The notes under the pieces: model-generated
Database searches by the model: none
What the model was told of the DNA's origin: nothing
What the model saw: the letters and a program-made list of their open reading frames with translations, nothing else
Shown: positions 7,288 through 13,668 of the stretch, piece after piece
Layout of the letters: every line of letters starts with the position of its first letter
How positions within the stretch are numbered: the stretch's first letter is position 1
Translations under genes and position numbers: made by a program
Assembly: GCA_048498575.1 (NCBI GenBank)
Contig: JBEHXS010000054.1
Location: 1 to 13,930 of the forward strand
Source of the DNA: DASZQY01 sp048498575
Lineage (GTDB): Bacteria > Pseudomonadota > Alphaproteobacteria > Rhizobiales > Kaistiaceae
Direction: 5' to 3'
DNA length: 13,930 nucleotides

Positions 7288-9210
7288 TCAGACGATGACC
7301 TGCGTGCCGATTTCGACGACACGGTTGGTCGGCAGCCGGAAATAGCTGGAGGCGTCGTCGGCATTGCGCGCGAGCAGGATGAACAGCTTGTCCTGCCACG
7401 CCGGCATGGCCGAATCCGACGCCTTCAGCGACCGCCGCGACAGGAAGAAGGTGGTCGACATGATGTCGAAGGTGAACCCTTCCCGCCGCGCGATCGCCAG
7501 CGCCTTCGGCAGGTTCGGCGTTTCCATGAAGCCATACTTAACGCTGATGCGGATGAAGGAATCGCTGAACGGCGCCACGACGACGCGGTCTTCCTCGCGC
7601 GCCCGCGGCGTATCGACGGTTTTCACCGTCATGATCACGTTCTTCTCGTGCAGGACCTTGAAATGCTTGAGGCTGTGGAGCAGCGCCGTCGGCGTCGAGT
7701 CCGGATCGCCGGTGAGGAAAATCGCCGTCCCCCCAATCCTCGGCGGTGGATGTTTCTCGAGACTGTGCACGAGATCGGTGAGCGGTACTTCCAGTCGTCG
7801 CGTCTTCTCGAAAAGGATGCGGCTGCCGCGTCGCCACGTCAGCATGAGCATCATCAGCGCCCCGCCGGCGAGGAGCGGGAACCAGCCGCCGTGCAATATC
7901 TTGAGCAGGTTGGCGGCCAGGAACGTCACGTCGATGAGGAGCAGCGGCAGCACCAGCGCCGTTGCCATCAGCACCGTCCACTTCCACACCCGCCACACGA
8001 CGATGAACGCCAGGATCGTCGTCACCACCATGGTCCCGGTCACCGCGATGCCGTAGGCGCCGGCTAGCGCGCTCGACGAGCGGAACAGGCCGGTGACGAG
8101 GAGCACCGATACCAGCAGGAACAGGTTCACCCGCGGCACGTAGATCTGCCCGAACTGCGATTCCGACGTGTGGCGGATTTCGAGGCGCGGCAGCAGCCCG
8201 AGTTGCACCGCCTGGCGGCTCAGCGAATAGGCGCCCGTGATCACCGCCTGGCTGGCGATGACGGTCGCCGCGGTCGCCAGCACCACCATCGGCAGCTGCA
8301 GCCAGTTCGGGAACATCAGGAAGAACGGCCCGCTGGTCGCGTTCATGTCGTTCAGCACCAGGGCGCCCTGCCCGAGATAATTGAGCGCGAGCGCCGGCAG
8401 CACGAGCACGCCCCAGGCGAACTGGATCGGCCGGCGGCCGAAATGGCCGAGGTCGGCGTAGAGGGCCTCGGCGCCCGTCACCGAGAGGAAGACGGCGCCC
8501 AGCGTTATCAGGCCTATCCACCCGTGGGTCACGGCAAAGACGACGCCATAGACCGGGTTGAAGGCGAACAGCACGACCGGGTTGCCCGCGACGTAGATCA
8601 CCCCGACGACGGCGATGACGATGAACCACACCACCATCACCGGGCCGAAGAAGGTCGCCACGCGCGCCGTGCCGCGCGCCTGCACCAGGAACAGGCCGAG
8701 CAGGATGATCACCGAGAGCGGGATGACGTACGTATCGAGATGCGGCGCCGCGATTTCGAGGCCCTCGACGGCGGAGAGCACCGACAGCGCCGGCGTGATG
8801 ACCGCGTTGCCGTAGAAAAGCGCGGCCGCCATGATGCCGAGGAAGACGATGAACGTGGAGGCCTTCGGCCAGCTGCGGATCGCGAGCGCCATCAGGGCTA
8901 GCGTCCCGCCTTCGCCGTTGTTGTCCGCCCGGATCAGGAAGATCACGTACTTCAGCGTGACGACGATGAGTAGCGACCAGATGATGAGCGACAGAAGGCC
9001 GAGCACGACGGCCGATGTCACCGGCCCGCCACCGTCGACCGCGGCGAGCACCGCCTCACGAAAAGCGTAGAGAGGGCTGGTGCCGATATCCCCGTAGACG
9101 ACTCCGATGGCGCCGACGGTTAGCGCCAGAAGACCGCTTTTGGGGATTTCGTGTCCAAGTCCGTTGGCAGGCGCCGGGGCATCGACTGTCCCCGGCATTT
9201 CGGCAGCCAT
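7288..9210 (-). CDS. kup: Kup-type potassium uptake transporter
   Basis: Kup/HAK/KUP family proton-coupled K+ importer of the inner membrane. The 640-residue length is typical. After a hydrophilic N-tail (1-24) comes the family signature GVVYGDIGTSPLYAFRE (about residues 36-52). About twelve hydrophobic helices run to roughly residue 465. The C-terminal soluble domain contains the family features VPLTDLVHSLEKHPPPRIGGTA (split over about 480-510) and AIFLTGDPDSTPTALLHSLKH, and ends near VVEIGTQVIV. ATG 9210 was chosen: it gives the normal N-terminus and has AAGG 8 bases upstream. The frame runs open to 9324, but that stretch is not Kup-like. A possible EcfG-type promoter lies 70 bases upstream (9281-9305), suggesting stress-linked K+ uptake. 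Rhizobia often carry several kup copies; this may be one of a set. Confidence 0.96.
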   Translation of the reverse strand: MAAEMPGTVDAPAPANGLGHEIPKSGLLALTVGAIGVVYGDIGTSPLYAFREAVLAAVDGGGPVTSAVVLGLLSLIIWSLLIVVTLKYVIFLIRADNNGEGGTLALMALAIRSWPKASTFIVFLGIMAAALFYGNAVITPALSVLSAVEGLEIAAPHLDTYVIPLSVIILLGLFLVQARGTARVATFFGPVMVVWFIVIAVVGVIYVAGNPVVLFAFNPVYGVVFAVTHGWIGLITLGAVFLSVTGAEALYADLGHFGRRPIQFAWGVLVLPALALNYLGQGALVLNDMNATSGPFFLMFPNWLQLPMVVLATAATVIASQAVITGAYSLSRQAVQLGLLPRLEIRHTSESQFGQIYVPRVNLFLLVSVLLVTGLFRSSSALAGAYGIAVTGTMVVTTILAFIVVWRVWKWTVLMATALVLPLLLIDVTFLAANLLKILHGGWFPLLAGGALMMLMLTWRRGSRILFEKTRRLEVPLTDLVHSLEKHPPPRIGGTAIFLTGDPDSTPTALLHSLKHFKVLHEKNVIMTVKTVDTPRAREEDRVVVAPFSDSFIRISVKYGFMETPNLPKALAIARREGFTFDIMSTTFFLSRRSLKASDSAMPAWQDKLFILLARNADDASSYFRLPTNRVVEIGTQVIV

Positions 9211-9480
9211 GGTGGCGACCTTGTTGCACTGCACTCCGGCAGCTGGGATTGCGCTTCTAGCACCTTTGCCTCTGTCATGTAACCCCGCGGGCGCCGGCTG
9301 GTTCCAGCAGTCGGATACGATCATAAGCCAATGACTTCACTGACGAATCTTGTCCCATGCGTCGCTCGCGGACCAGCCTCGCGTGCGCTTGCGAAAGAGC
9401 CACGCGGCGGGCGACGGAATCACGCTTCCGCCGTATTCTGCAGCGATCTGGCGCGCGGGCGGACGCAGGAAGGAATCGAG
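9211..9480. other. Divergent intergenic region, kup to the 68-residue membrane protein
   Basis: 270 bases between divergent genes. An open frame from 9331 merges with the downstream small gene, but the part before 9481 has no protein-like character and its start lacks a ribosome site. Apart from the EcfG-like boxes on the minus strand I see no clear plus-strand promoter, repeat or RNA. Confidence 0.5.
9281..9305 (-). promoter_or_regulatory. Possible EcfG-type (general stress) promoter upstream of kup
   Basis: On the minus strand GGAAC (9305-9301), a 16-base spacer, then GGTT (9284-9281). The known alphaproteobacterial EcfG consensus is GGAAC-N16/17-CGTT, so only the first base of the -10 box differs. 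The -10 box is about 70 bases before the kup ATG, a reasonable leader. Chance occurrence cannot be excluded. Confidence 0.35.
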
Positions 9481-9687
9481 ATGCGAACCTTCTTCGGGGT
9501 GATCCTGGGGATAGCTATTACGGTCGCGGCGGCAGCAATCCACGACAACAATCTGCCGGCTCCGGATCCAACCAATCCGACCGAGAGCGACCAGCAGATC
9601 GTCAATTGGCCGGTGTTCAACACGGTCGTTCGCCAGATGACCGACACGATCGGCAACATCTGGCAGAACCTGACACGGAAGGCTTAG
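9481..9687 (+). CDS. Small membrane-anchored protein of unknown function (68 aa)
   Basis: I do not recognise a family. The start is well supported: ATG 9481 is preceded by AGGAAGGA with about 7 bases of spacing, one of the best ribosome sites in the window. Residues 4-20 (FFGVILGIAITVAAAAI) form one hydrophobic helix with a short basic N-end. It could be a membrane anchor or an uncleaved signal peptide. The remaining ~48 residues are hydrophilic, with a Pro/Asp/Asn-rich segment and a C-terminal amphipathic-looking stretch ending in a basic tail (LTRKA). If N-in, this part would be periplasmic. The stop at 9687 is 37 bases before the start of the secreted DUF3828-like gene on the same strand, so the two probably form an operon and may act together at the envelope. 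Confidence 0.68.
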   Translation: MRTFFGVILGIAITVAAAAIHDNNLPAPDPTNPTESDQQIVNWPVFNTVVRQMTDTIGNIWQNLTRKA

Positions 9688-9724
9688 AGTGCGCGTCATC
9701 GCGCCAGCCGGGGGGTCACGGCCG

Positions 9725-10273
9725 ATGTTCCGTTTCATTCGCCAGCGTCTCGCATTTGTCGTCGCCGCCGTTGCCTTCGGCTTGGTGCCGATCGCGGCGC
9801 ACGCCGAAGACGATCCGCTCGCCTTCGTGCGCTCGCTCTACGACCTGCCCAATCTGTGGGCCGACGTCACTGCCGATCAGGACGCCATCGGCAAATACCT
9901 CGACAAGAATCTCGGCGCGCTGATCACCCAGAACTACGCCCTGAGCGACTACTCGGCGGCGCTCGACTACGACCCGCTGGTTCAGGCGCAGGACTTCGAT
10001 CAGGTGAAGGCGACGCCGAAGCTGGAGAAGCAGTCCGGCGACGCCGCCGTTGTCGATGTGGAGGTCGATAACCTCGGCGAGGTCACCGACATCAAGCTCG
10101 ATCTGACGAAGACGAACGACGGCTGGCGCCTCTCCAACGTCCGCACCGACGAGGAAAGCCCCTCCCTGGTGGACGAACTGAAGCAGCTCAACGCCACCGA
10201 TCCCGACGGCGACGACTCCGGCCTCGACGGCGGCGGCGACGATTCCGATTCAGGTTCTGATTCCGGCGACTAG
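9725..10273 (+). CDS. Secreted DUF3828-like protein with acidic C-terminal tail
   Basis: 182 residues. A signal peptide is clear: MFRFIRQRLA, a hydrophobic core, and an AHA cleavage site after residue 27, giving a mature start EDDPLAF. The mature region (28-150) has features I associate with DUF3828 / NTF2-like periplasmic proteins: an N-terminal helix FVRSLYDL, LDYDPLVQAQDF at 80-91, and a C-terminal GWRLSNV strand at 133-139. The family has no established function. The last ~25 residues (158-182) are almost only Asp, Gly and Ser, strongly acidic and probably disordered; cation binding is possible but unproved. ATG 9725 gives the best signal peptide, with a G-run (GGGGGG) about 9 bases upstream. 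GTG 9689 would add 12 residues ahead of the signal. It follows the 68-residue membrane protein gene in one probable operon. Confidence 0.8.
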   Translation: MFRFIRQRLAFVVAAVAFGLVPIAAHAEDDPLAFVRSLYDLPNLWADVTADQDAIGKYLDKNLGALITQNYALSDYSAALDYDPLVQAQDFDQVKATPKLEKQSGDAAVVDVEVDNLGEVTDIKLDLTKTNDGWRLSNVRTDEESPSLVDELKQLNATDPDGDDSGLDGGGDDSDSGSDSGD

Positions 10274-10282
10274 GAAGTCGCC
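10265..10282 (+). terminator. Hairpin over the stop codon of the DUF3828-like gene
   Basis: GGCGACT (10265-10271), loop AGGA, AGTCGCC (10276-10282) form a perfect 7-bp stem. The TAG stop (10271-10273) begins at the last stem base. A C-rich, not U-rich, stretch follows, so intrinsic termination is uncertain; a 3'-end stabilising or Rho-linked role fits equally well. Confidence 0.4.
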
Positions 10283-10329
10283 TCCTCGCCCCCGCTGGGA
10301 AAGCTCGTGCTACGCGCAGTGAATGTCGA

Positions 10330-10346
10330 TCGGCCCTACGCGCCGA
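10330..10346 (-). terminator. Short hairpin around the stop codon of the aminotransferase gene
   Basis: TCGGC (10330-10334) and GCCGA (10342-10346) pair as a 5-bp stem whose 7-base loop holds the TAG stop of the minus-strand aminotransferase gene (10338-10336). It is short and lacks a U-run, so termination is a weak inference. Confidence 0.2.
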
Positions 10347-11490
10347 CCGCTTCGTTCACGGCGTCGATAACGCGGTCGATCTCGTCGTCGCGGAAATCGG
10401 GGCCCATCGGCAGGCTGAGCACCTCGTTCGCCAGCTGCTCCGATACCGGCAACGGCCGGGTGTTCAGCCCGCGGAAGGCCGGATGCTGGTGGAGCGCGAG
10501 GCGATAGAACAGGCCCGTGCCGACGCCCCGCGCTTCGAGTGCCGTCCGTAGTTCGTCGCGACGCGGCGCACGGATGGTGTAGAGCGCCCACGCGCTGGCT
10601 GCGCCGGCGACGAGAGACGGCGTCACGATGGAACGCGACAGGCCGGCGGTATAGCGCGCGGCAATCGCCGCCCGCCGCTCAAGTTCCGCCGGGAAGACCG
10701 TGAGCTTGGAGAGCAGGATGGCGGCCTGCAGGGTGTCGAGCCGCCCGGTCAGGCCGAGCACCAGCGCCTCGTCCCCGCTCCCCGCCCGGCCATGCGACCG
10801 GATAAGCCGCACCTGCTCCGCGACCTTCGCGTCTTCGGCGAGCACGGCGCCGCCGTCGCCATAACAGCCGAGCGGCTTGGTCGGGTAGAAGCTGGTCGCA
10901 CTGACCGGCGCCAGCGTTCCGACGCGCCGGTTGCCGAGCGCGCCGCCGAAGCTTTGCGCAGCGTCGGCCAGGACCGTCAGGCCCGACGATTCCGCCACCC
11001 GATTGATCGCCGCGTAGTCGGCGGCCTGCCCGTAGAGGTCGACCGGCATCACCGCGCGCGGCGTGAGCAGGCCCTCCCGCCTCGTCTCGGCGACGGCACG
11101 ATCGAGATCGGCCGGATCCATGTTGAACGTGACCGCGTCGACATCGACGAAGACCGGCGTCGCGCCAACCGCGACCACCGCGCCTGCCGTCGCCGCGAAG
11201 GTGAAGGCGGGCACGAACACGGCGTCGCCGTGCTTCACCCCCATCGCCATCAACGCGATCATCAAGGCATCGCGGCCGCTGGACACCGCAATCGCGTGTC
11301 CCGCTCCCGAAAACGCCGCGAGCTGCTTCTCGAGCTCATCCACTTCCGGGCCAAGGATGAACTGGCCGTGAGCCAGCACGGTGTCCATGCGCTGGCGGAT
11401 GTCCTTTTCGAGCCGCGCGCGCTGGCGCTGGATGTCGAACAGCGGGATTTTGCCCTCGACGGGCGCCAGTGCGGGACGAGACGGGGTCAT
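10336..11490 (-). CDS. DegT/DnrJ/EryC1/StrS-family PLP aminotransferase (candidate GnnB)
   Basis: PLP-dependent sugar aminotransferase, 384 residues, the usual size. Visible landmarks: the N-terminal IPLFDIQRQ segment; SSGRDAL at 70-76 (phosphate-binding region); VPAFTFAAT; MPVDLYGQ at 148-155; the cofactor-binding Asp176 in LADAAQS; and the Schiff-base lysine K205 in SFYPTKPLGCYGDGG (200-214). Such enzymes transfer an amino group, usually from glutamate, to a keto-sugar nucleotide. Its ATG overlaps the stop of the upstream oxidoreductase as ATGA (11490-11487), so the two are translationally coupled and probably act in sequence: oxidation, then amination. The pair fits GnnA/GnnB (UDP-GlcNAc to UDP-GlcNAc3N, for diamino-sugar lipid A). 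WbpE/WlbC-type enzymes acting on UDP-GlcNAcA are the alternative. The family is sure; the substrate is inferred. Confidence 0.92.
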   Translation of the reverse strand: MTPSRPALAPVEGKIPLFDIQRQRARLEKDIRQRMDTVLAHGQFILGPEVDELEKQLAAFSGAGHAIAVSSGRDALMIALMAMGVKHGDAVFVPAFTFAATAGAVVAVGATPVFVDVDAVTFNMDPADLDRAVAETRREGLLTPRAVMPVDLYGQAADYAAINRVAESSGLTVLADAAQSFGGALGNRRVGTLAPVSATSFYPTKPLGCYGDGGAVLAEDAKVAEQVRLIRSHGRAGSGDEALVLGLTGRLDTLQAAILLSKLTVFPAELERRAAIAARYTAGLSRSIVTPSLVAGAASAWALYTIRAPRRDELRTALEARGVGTGLFYRLALHQHPAFRGLNTRPLPVSEQLANEVLSLPMGPDFRDDEIDRVIDAVNEAVGA

Positions 11491-12437
11491 GCGGTTACGG
11501 CGTCCAGGGCTACGGGATTTTCTGCGATCGCCGCGCGAATGCGCTCGGCGATTTCGACGGCCGCCAACCCGGCGGCGCCATCGACCAATACTGGCGGGCC
11601 GCCGGCCACCGCCGACAGGAACGCCGCGATTTCCGCGCCGAGATTGTCTCGGGACACAAGCGCAAGCTCGCTCGGCACAGCGCCGGGAACTCGTCTCGCC
11701 GTCGCGGTCAGAGTGGGTCCCGAGAGATCGGCGATGTACATCGTCGCGGGCTCCGTCACCGTCAGCCGGCGCTCGTTACGATCGGCGACGCGACTGGCCG
11801 ACAGCGTTGCGATGGCGCCGTTGGCGAAGGTCAGCCAGGCCTCGGCTTCGTCGATAAGGCCGGAGGCGCCGGCGATGCCGCTGGCACTCACCGAAGCGAC
11901 GGGCGAGCGGGCGAGCGCCAGCGCCAGATCGATGTCGTGGATCATCAGGTCGAGCACGACGTCGACGTCCCCGGATCGCCCGCTCCATTTCGTCCGCCGC
12001 ACGGCAGTGATGCGGCGGGCGTCGCCGAGGCGAAGGTCGAGCTCGGCGATGGCGGGCGAGAAGCGCTCGATGTGTCCGACGGCGAGCACGACATTTTTCC
12101 GCCGCGCCAGGGAAACGAGATCGGCGGCATCGGCCGCGTTCGTCGCCAGGGGCTTTTCGATGAGGACGTGAATTCCGCCTTCGATCAGGTCGCGGGCAAC
12201 GGCGTGGTGCAGCGTCGCCGGCACCGCGATCGACACCGCATCGACCTTGCCGATCAGATCGCGATGATCCACCAGGGCGTCGACGCCGTACGTCGATGCG
12301 ATCGCGCTGGCCCGCGCCTCGTCGGCGTCTACCACCGCCATCAGCATCGCTGCCGGATTGGTCGCGTAGTGCCGGGCATGGTTCCGGCCGAACGCGCCTG
12401 TTCCGACAACCGCCGCCCGAATGGGTTCTGCGACCAA
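11487..12437 (-). CDS. Gfo/Idh/MocA-family NAD(P)-dependent sugar oxidoreductase (candidate GnnA)
   Basis: Rossmann-fold oxidoreductase. From TTG 12437 the product is 316 residues: the NAD(P) loop VVGTGAFGRNH (10-20); acidic residue D37 after the second strand; EKPLATN (94-100) with catalytic-type Lys95; VGHIERFSPA (120-129); and DLMIHDIDL (163-171) with His167. The VGHIERF and DLMIHDID signatures are those I associate with Gfo/Idh proteins found in lipid A gene clusters. They differ from WlbA/WbpB, which has a different region after EKP. Function is inferred as C3 oxidation of UDP-GlcNAc, feeding the overlapping aminotransferase. The start is uncertain: TTG 12437 fits the family N-terminus but has no ribosome site. 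ATG 12521 would add 28 atypical residues and lies within a hairpin-rich stretch; the frame stays open to 12554. Confidence 0.9.
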   Translation of the reverse strand: MVAEPIRAAVVGTGAFGRNHARHYATNPAAMLMAVVDADEARASAIASTYGVDALVDHRDLIGKVDAVSIAVPATLHHAVARDLIEGGIHVLIEKPLATNAADAADLVSLARRKNVVLAVGHIERFSPAIAELDLRLGDARRITAVRRTKWSGRSGDVDVVLDLMIHDIDLALALARSPVASVSASGIAGASGLIDEAEAWLTFANGAIATLSASRVADRNERRLTVTEPATMYIADLSGPTLTATARRVPGAVPSELALVSRDNLGAEIAAFLSAVAGGPPVLVDGAAGLAAVEIAERIRAAIAENPVALDAVTA

Positions 12438-12545
12438 GAAAGATGAGGGCGAAGTCAGCCCTTCCCCGCGTTTGGCGACGTGCAGTCGCCGGGATGCCGC
12501 ACTGCGGAAGGTGTAGCCCATCCGCCGGGAGGCGGAAGCATCCCG
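12438..12545 (-). promoter_or_regulatory. Multi-hairpin leader upstream of the oxidoreductase gene (possible cis-regulatory RNA or small RNA)
   Basis: Read on the minus strand, CGGGATGC (12545-12538) pairs perfectly with GCATCCCG (12497-12490). Inside are hairpin TCCGCC-TCCC-GGCGGA (12536-12521) and a smaller CCGC-AGT-GCGG (12507-12497), giving a possible three-way junction. Then comes GGCGAC-TGCAC-GTCGCC (12490-12474). Last is AGGGC-TGACTTC-GCCCT, followed by CATCTTTCTT, which resembles a weak terminator just before the likely TTG start. No known riboswitch motif was recognised. Alternatives are a stand-alone small RNA with a UCCC anti-Shine-Dalgarno-like loop, or an N-terminal coding extension. 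Confidence 0.42.
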
Positions 12546-12588
12546 AAATAACAATTTGCTGCGTGGCTTAACAGGCCGCGAGAACGAC

Positions 12589-12621
12589 AGAGCCGGCGGG
12601 CATTGCTGCCGCGCCGGCTCT
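12589..12621 (-). terminator. Terminator-like hairpin downstream of tRNA-Leu
   Basis: AGAGCCGGC (12589-12597) and GCCGGCTCT (12613-12621) form a perfect 9-bp stem; the 15-base loop can pair further. On the minus strand it follows the tRNA 3' end by 15 bases and is followed by GTCGTTCTC, a poor U-tract. It probably ends the tRNA transcript and separates it from the sugar-nucleotide genes. Confidence 0.55.
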
Positions 12622-12636
12622 GAATCAGTCCATGTT

Positions 12637-12721
12637 TGGTGCGGCCGAGAGGACTCGAACCTCCACGGTGTTACCCACTAGCACCTCAAGCTAGCGCGTC
12701 TACCAATTCCGCCACGGCCGC
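12637..12721 (-). tRNA. tRNA-Leu (anticodon GAG)
   Basis: An 85-base class II tRNA. The acceptor arms GCGGCCG (12721-12715) and CGGCCGC pair fully, with CCA encoded (ACCA at 12640-12637). The D-arm contains TTGGTAGACGC. The anticodon stem CTAGC/GCTAG encloses loop TTGAGGT, so the anticodon is GAG, reading CUC and CUU leucine codons. The variable arm is TGGGTAACACCGTG, and the T-arm has GGTTCGAGTCC. A promoter-like element lies 15 bases upstream and a hairpin 15 bases downstream. No copy of its 3' end was seen nearby, so there is no sign of an integrated element. Confidence 0.97.
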
Positions 12722-12735
12722 GAAATGCGGCAGTC

Positions 12736-12763
12736 GTGTAACAAATCGGCCCCGCGCTTACAA
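12736..12763 (-). promoter_or_regulatory. Sigma70-like promoter for tRNA-Leu
   Basis: On the minus strand TTGTAA (12763-12758), a 16-base spacer, then TTACAC (12741-12736). The -10-like box ends 15 bases before the mature tRNA 5' end, putting a start about 7 bases upstream of the tRNA, as expected. The -10 match is imperfect. Confidence 0.4.
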
Positions 12764-12780
12764 GGCAGCCGGTCGAAGGC

Positions 12781-13290
12781 CTAGGCGGTCGCCGCGGCCT
12801 CGTTGACGCGGCTTTCCGCGATCTCGGTCAGCTTCTCGTCCGCCGCCTTCTCCTCGTCGAGGGTGGCCTGCAGCTCATCCGCGCAATCTTCCCGGCCGAG
12901 TTCCCTCGCCCACGCGATGAGCGTGCCGTACTTGGTGATCTCGTAGTGCTCCACCGCCTGGGCGGAGGCGATGATCGCCGCATCGAGCACGTCGCCGTCG
13001 TCGATGTCGCCGCTCACCTCACGCGCTTCCTTGAGGATGCCGTCGATCGCCGGGCAGTCCACTTGCTTCGGCTCGGCGCCGTGCATGCGGAATACTTCCT
13101 CGACGCGTTCGACGTGCACTTTCGTTTCCTCGAGGTGATTTTCCAGTCCCGCCTTGAGCTGCGGGTTCGTCGCCTTCTCGATCATGTCGGGCAACGCTTT
13201 CACGATCTGCTTCTCGGCGTAGTAGATGTCGCGAAGCTGATGAACGAACAGATCGTCCATCGTCTTGATGTCTTTCGAAAAGAGGGCCAT
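12781..13290 (-). CDS. DUF892 (YciE-like) ferritin-like protein
   Basis: 169 residues, a typical length for DUF892. These proteins form a four-helix ferritin-like bundle and are widely stress-induced; the biochemical role is not settled. Landmarks: FVHQLRDIYYAEKQIVKALP (helix 1, about residues 15-34, with Glu26); NHLEETKVHVERVEEVF (51-67, with Glu54/Glu55/His59); QAVEHYEITKYGTL (111-124); and LDEEKAADEKL (144-154). Glu and His residues sit where a di-metal site would be expected. ATG 13290 was chosen: GGGAG lies 7 bases upstream and MALFSKDIKTMDDLF is the family opening; the frame stays open to 13311. An exact EcfG-type promoter lies 49 bases upstream, in the gap after the DUF3175 gene, so general-stress control is likely. 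It ends 59 bases before the tRNA gene. Confidence 0.93.
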   Translation of the reverse strand: MALFSKDIKTMDDLFVHQLRDIYYAEKQIVKALPDMIEKATNPQLKAGLENHLEETKVHVERVEEVFRMHGAEPKQVDCPAIDGILKEAREVSGDIDDGDVLDAAIIASAQAVEHYEITKYGTLIAWARELGREDCADELQATLDEEKAADEKLTEIAESRVNEAAATA

Positions 13291-13338
13291 TGGCTTTCTC
13301 CCTGTGCGCATGCGCTTCGCCCGCCCAACCCGAGGCCT

Positions 13339-13363
13339 AACGCTGCTCCATCGCGATTGTTCC
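13339..13363 (-). promoter_or_regulatory. EcfG-type general stress promoter for the DUF892 gene
   Basis: On the minus strand GGAAC (13363-13359), a 16-base spacer, then CGTT (13342-13339), an exact match to the published EcfG consensus GGAAC-N16/17-CGTT. The -10 box is 48 bases before the ATG, and the element lies wholly in the 79-base gap between the DUF3175 stop and DUF892. DUF892 genes are common members of this regulon. Confidence 0.72.
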
Positions 13364-13369
13364 GAAGGG

Positions 13370-13666
13370 TCACCGGTCGCGCGGCGCGCGCCCGAAAGCC
13401 TCGCGCAATTTGTCCTTGGCGCGGGCGAGTACGCCCTTCTGCTCCGCCGGAAGGTTCTTGCCGGCCCGGTTCAGATAGAACGTCAGCATCGACATCGCCG
13501 AGTGGTAGGCGCTGCCCTTGCGTCGCGTGCTGCGTTCCGCCGAGCGCTTGAGCGAACGCGCAATCCGCGCCGGATCGCTCCAAGTGAAAACGCCGCGGTC
13601 GAGGTCGAGCGCATTGCTGTGCTCGGTCACCGATTGCGACCAGCGGCGCGGGGCACCGGCGGGCAT
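13370..13666 (-). CDS. DUF3175 domain protein
   Basis: 98 residues, close to the whole length of the DUF3175 family, whose function is unknown. Characteristic stretches are WSQSVTEHSNALDLDRGVFTW (about residues 9-29), ARIARSLKRSAERS (33-46), SAYHSAMSMLTFYLNRAGKNL (52-72) and LARAKDKLREAFGR near the end. It is basic and cytoplasmic, with no signal or membrane helix. Its ATG is 2 bases after the stop of the 49-residue gene and it has no strong ribosome site of its own, so translation is probably coupled. I recall DUF3175 being found near DUF892 and similar stress genes in Proteobacteria, which fits this context. A link to EcfG stress control is inferred. Confidence 0.88.
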   Translation of the reverse strand: MPAGAPRRWSQSVTEHSNALDLDRGVFTWSDPARIARSLKRSAERSTRRKGSAYHSAMSMLTFYLNRAGKNLPAEQKGVLARAKDKLREAFGRAPRDR

Positions 13667-13668
13667 CG

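Noticed and set aside
7105..8901. Plus-strand open frames opposite kup
   Set aside because: They lie antisense to a clear Kup transporter and have His/Arg/Glu-rich translations without domains.
10336..12437. Assignment as WbpB/WbpE for a UDP-GlcNAcA-derived O-antigen sugar
   Set aside because: The segment after EKP in the oxidoreductase (VGHIERF, DLMIHDID) does not match WlbA/WbpB as I know them, and no O-antigen genes are nearby; kept only as an alternative.
10792..12446. Two long plus-strand open frames (10792-12171 and 11469-12446) opposite the aminotransferase and oxidoreductase
   Set aside because: They are shadows of well-recognised minus-strand genes; no signature or ribosome site supports them.
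12637..12721. tRNA-Leu as an integration site for a genomic island
   Set aside because: No integrase and no duplicated tRNA 3' end are seen in the window; flanking genes look chromosomal.
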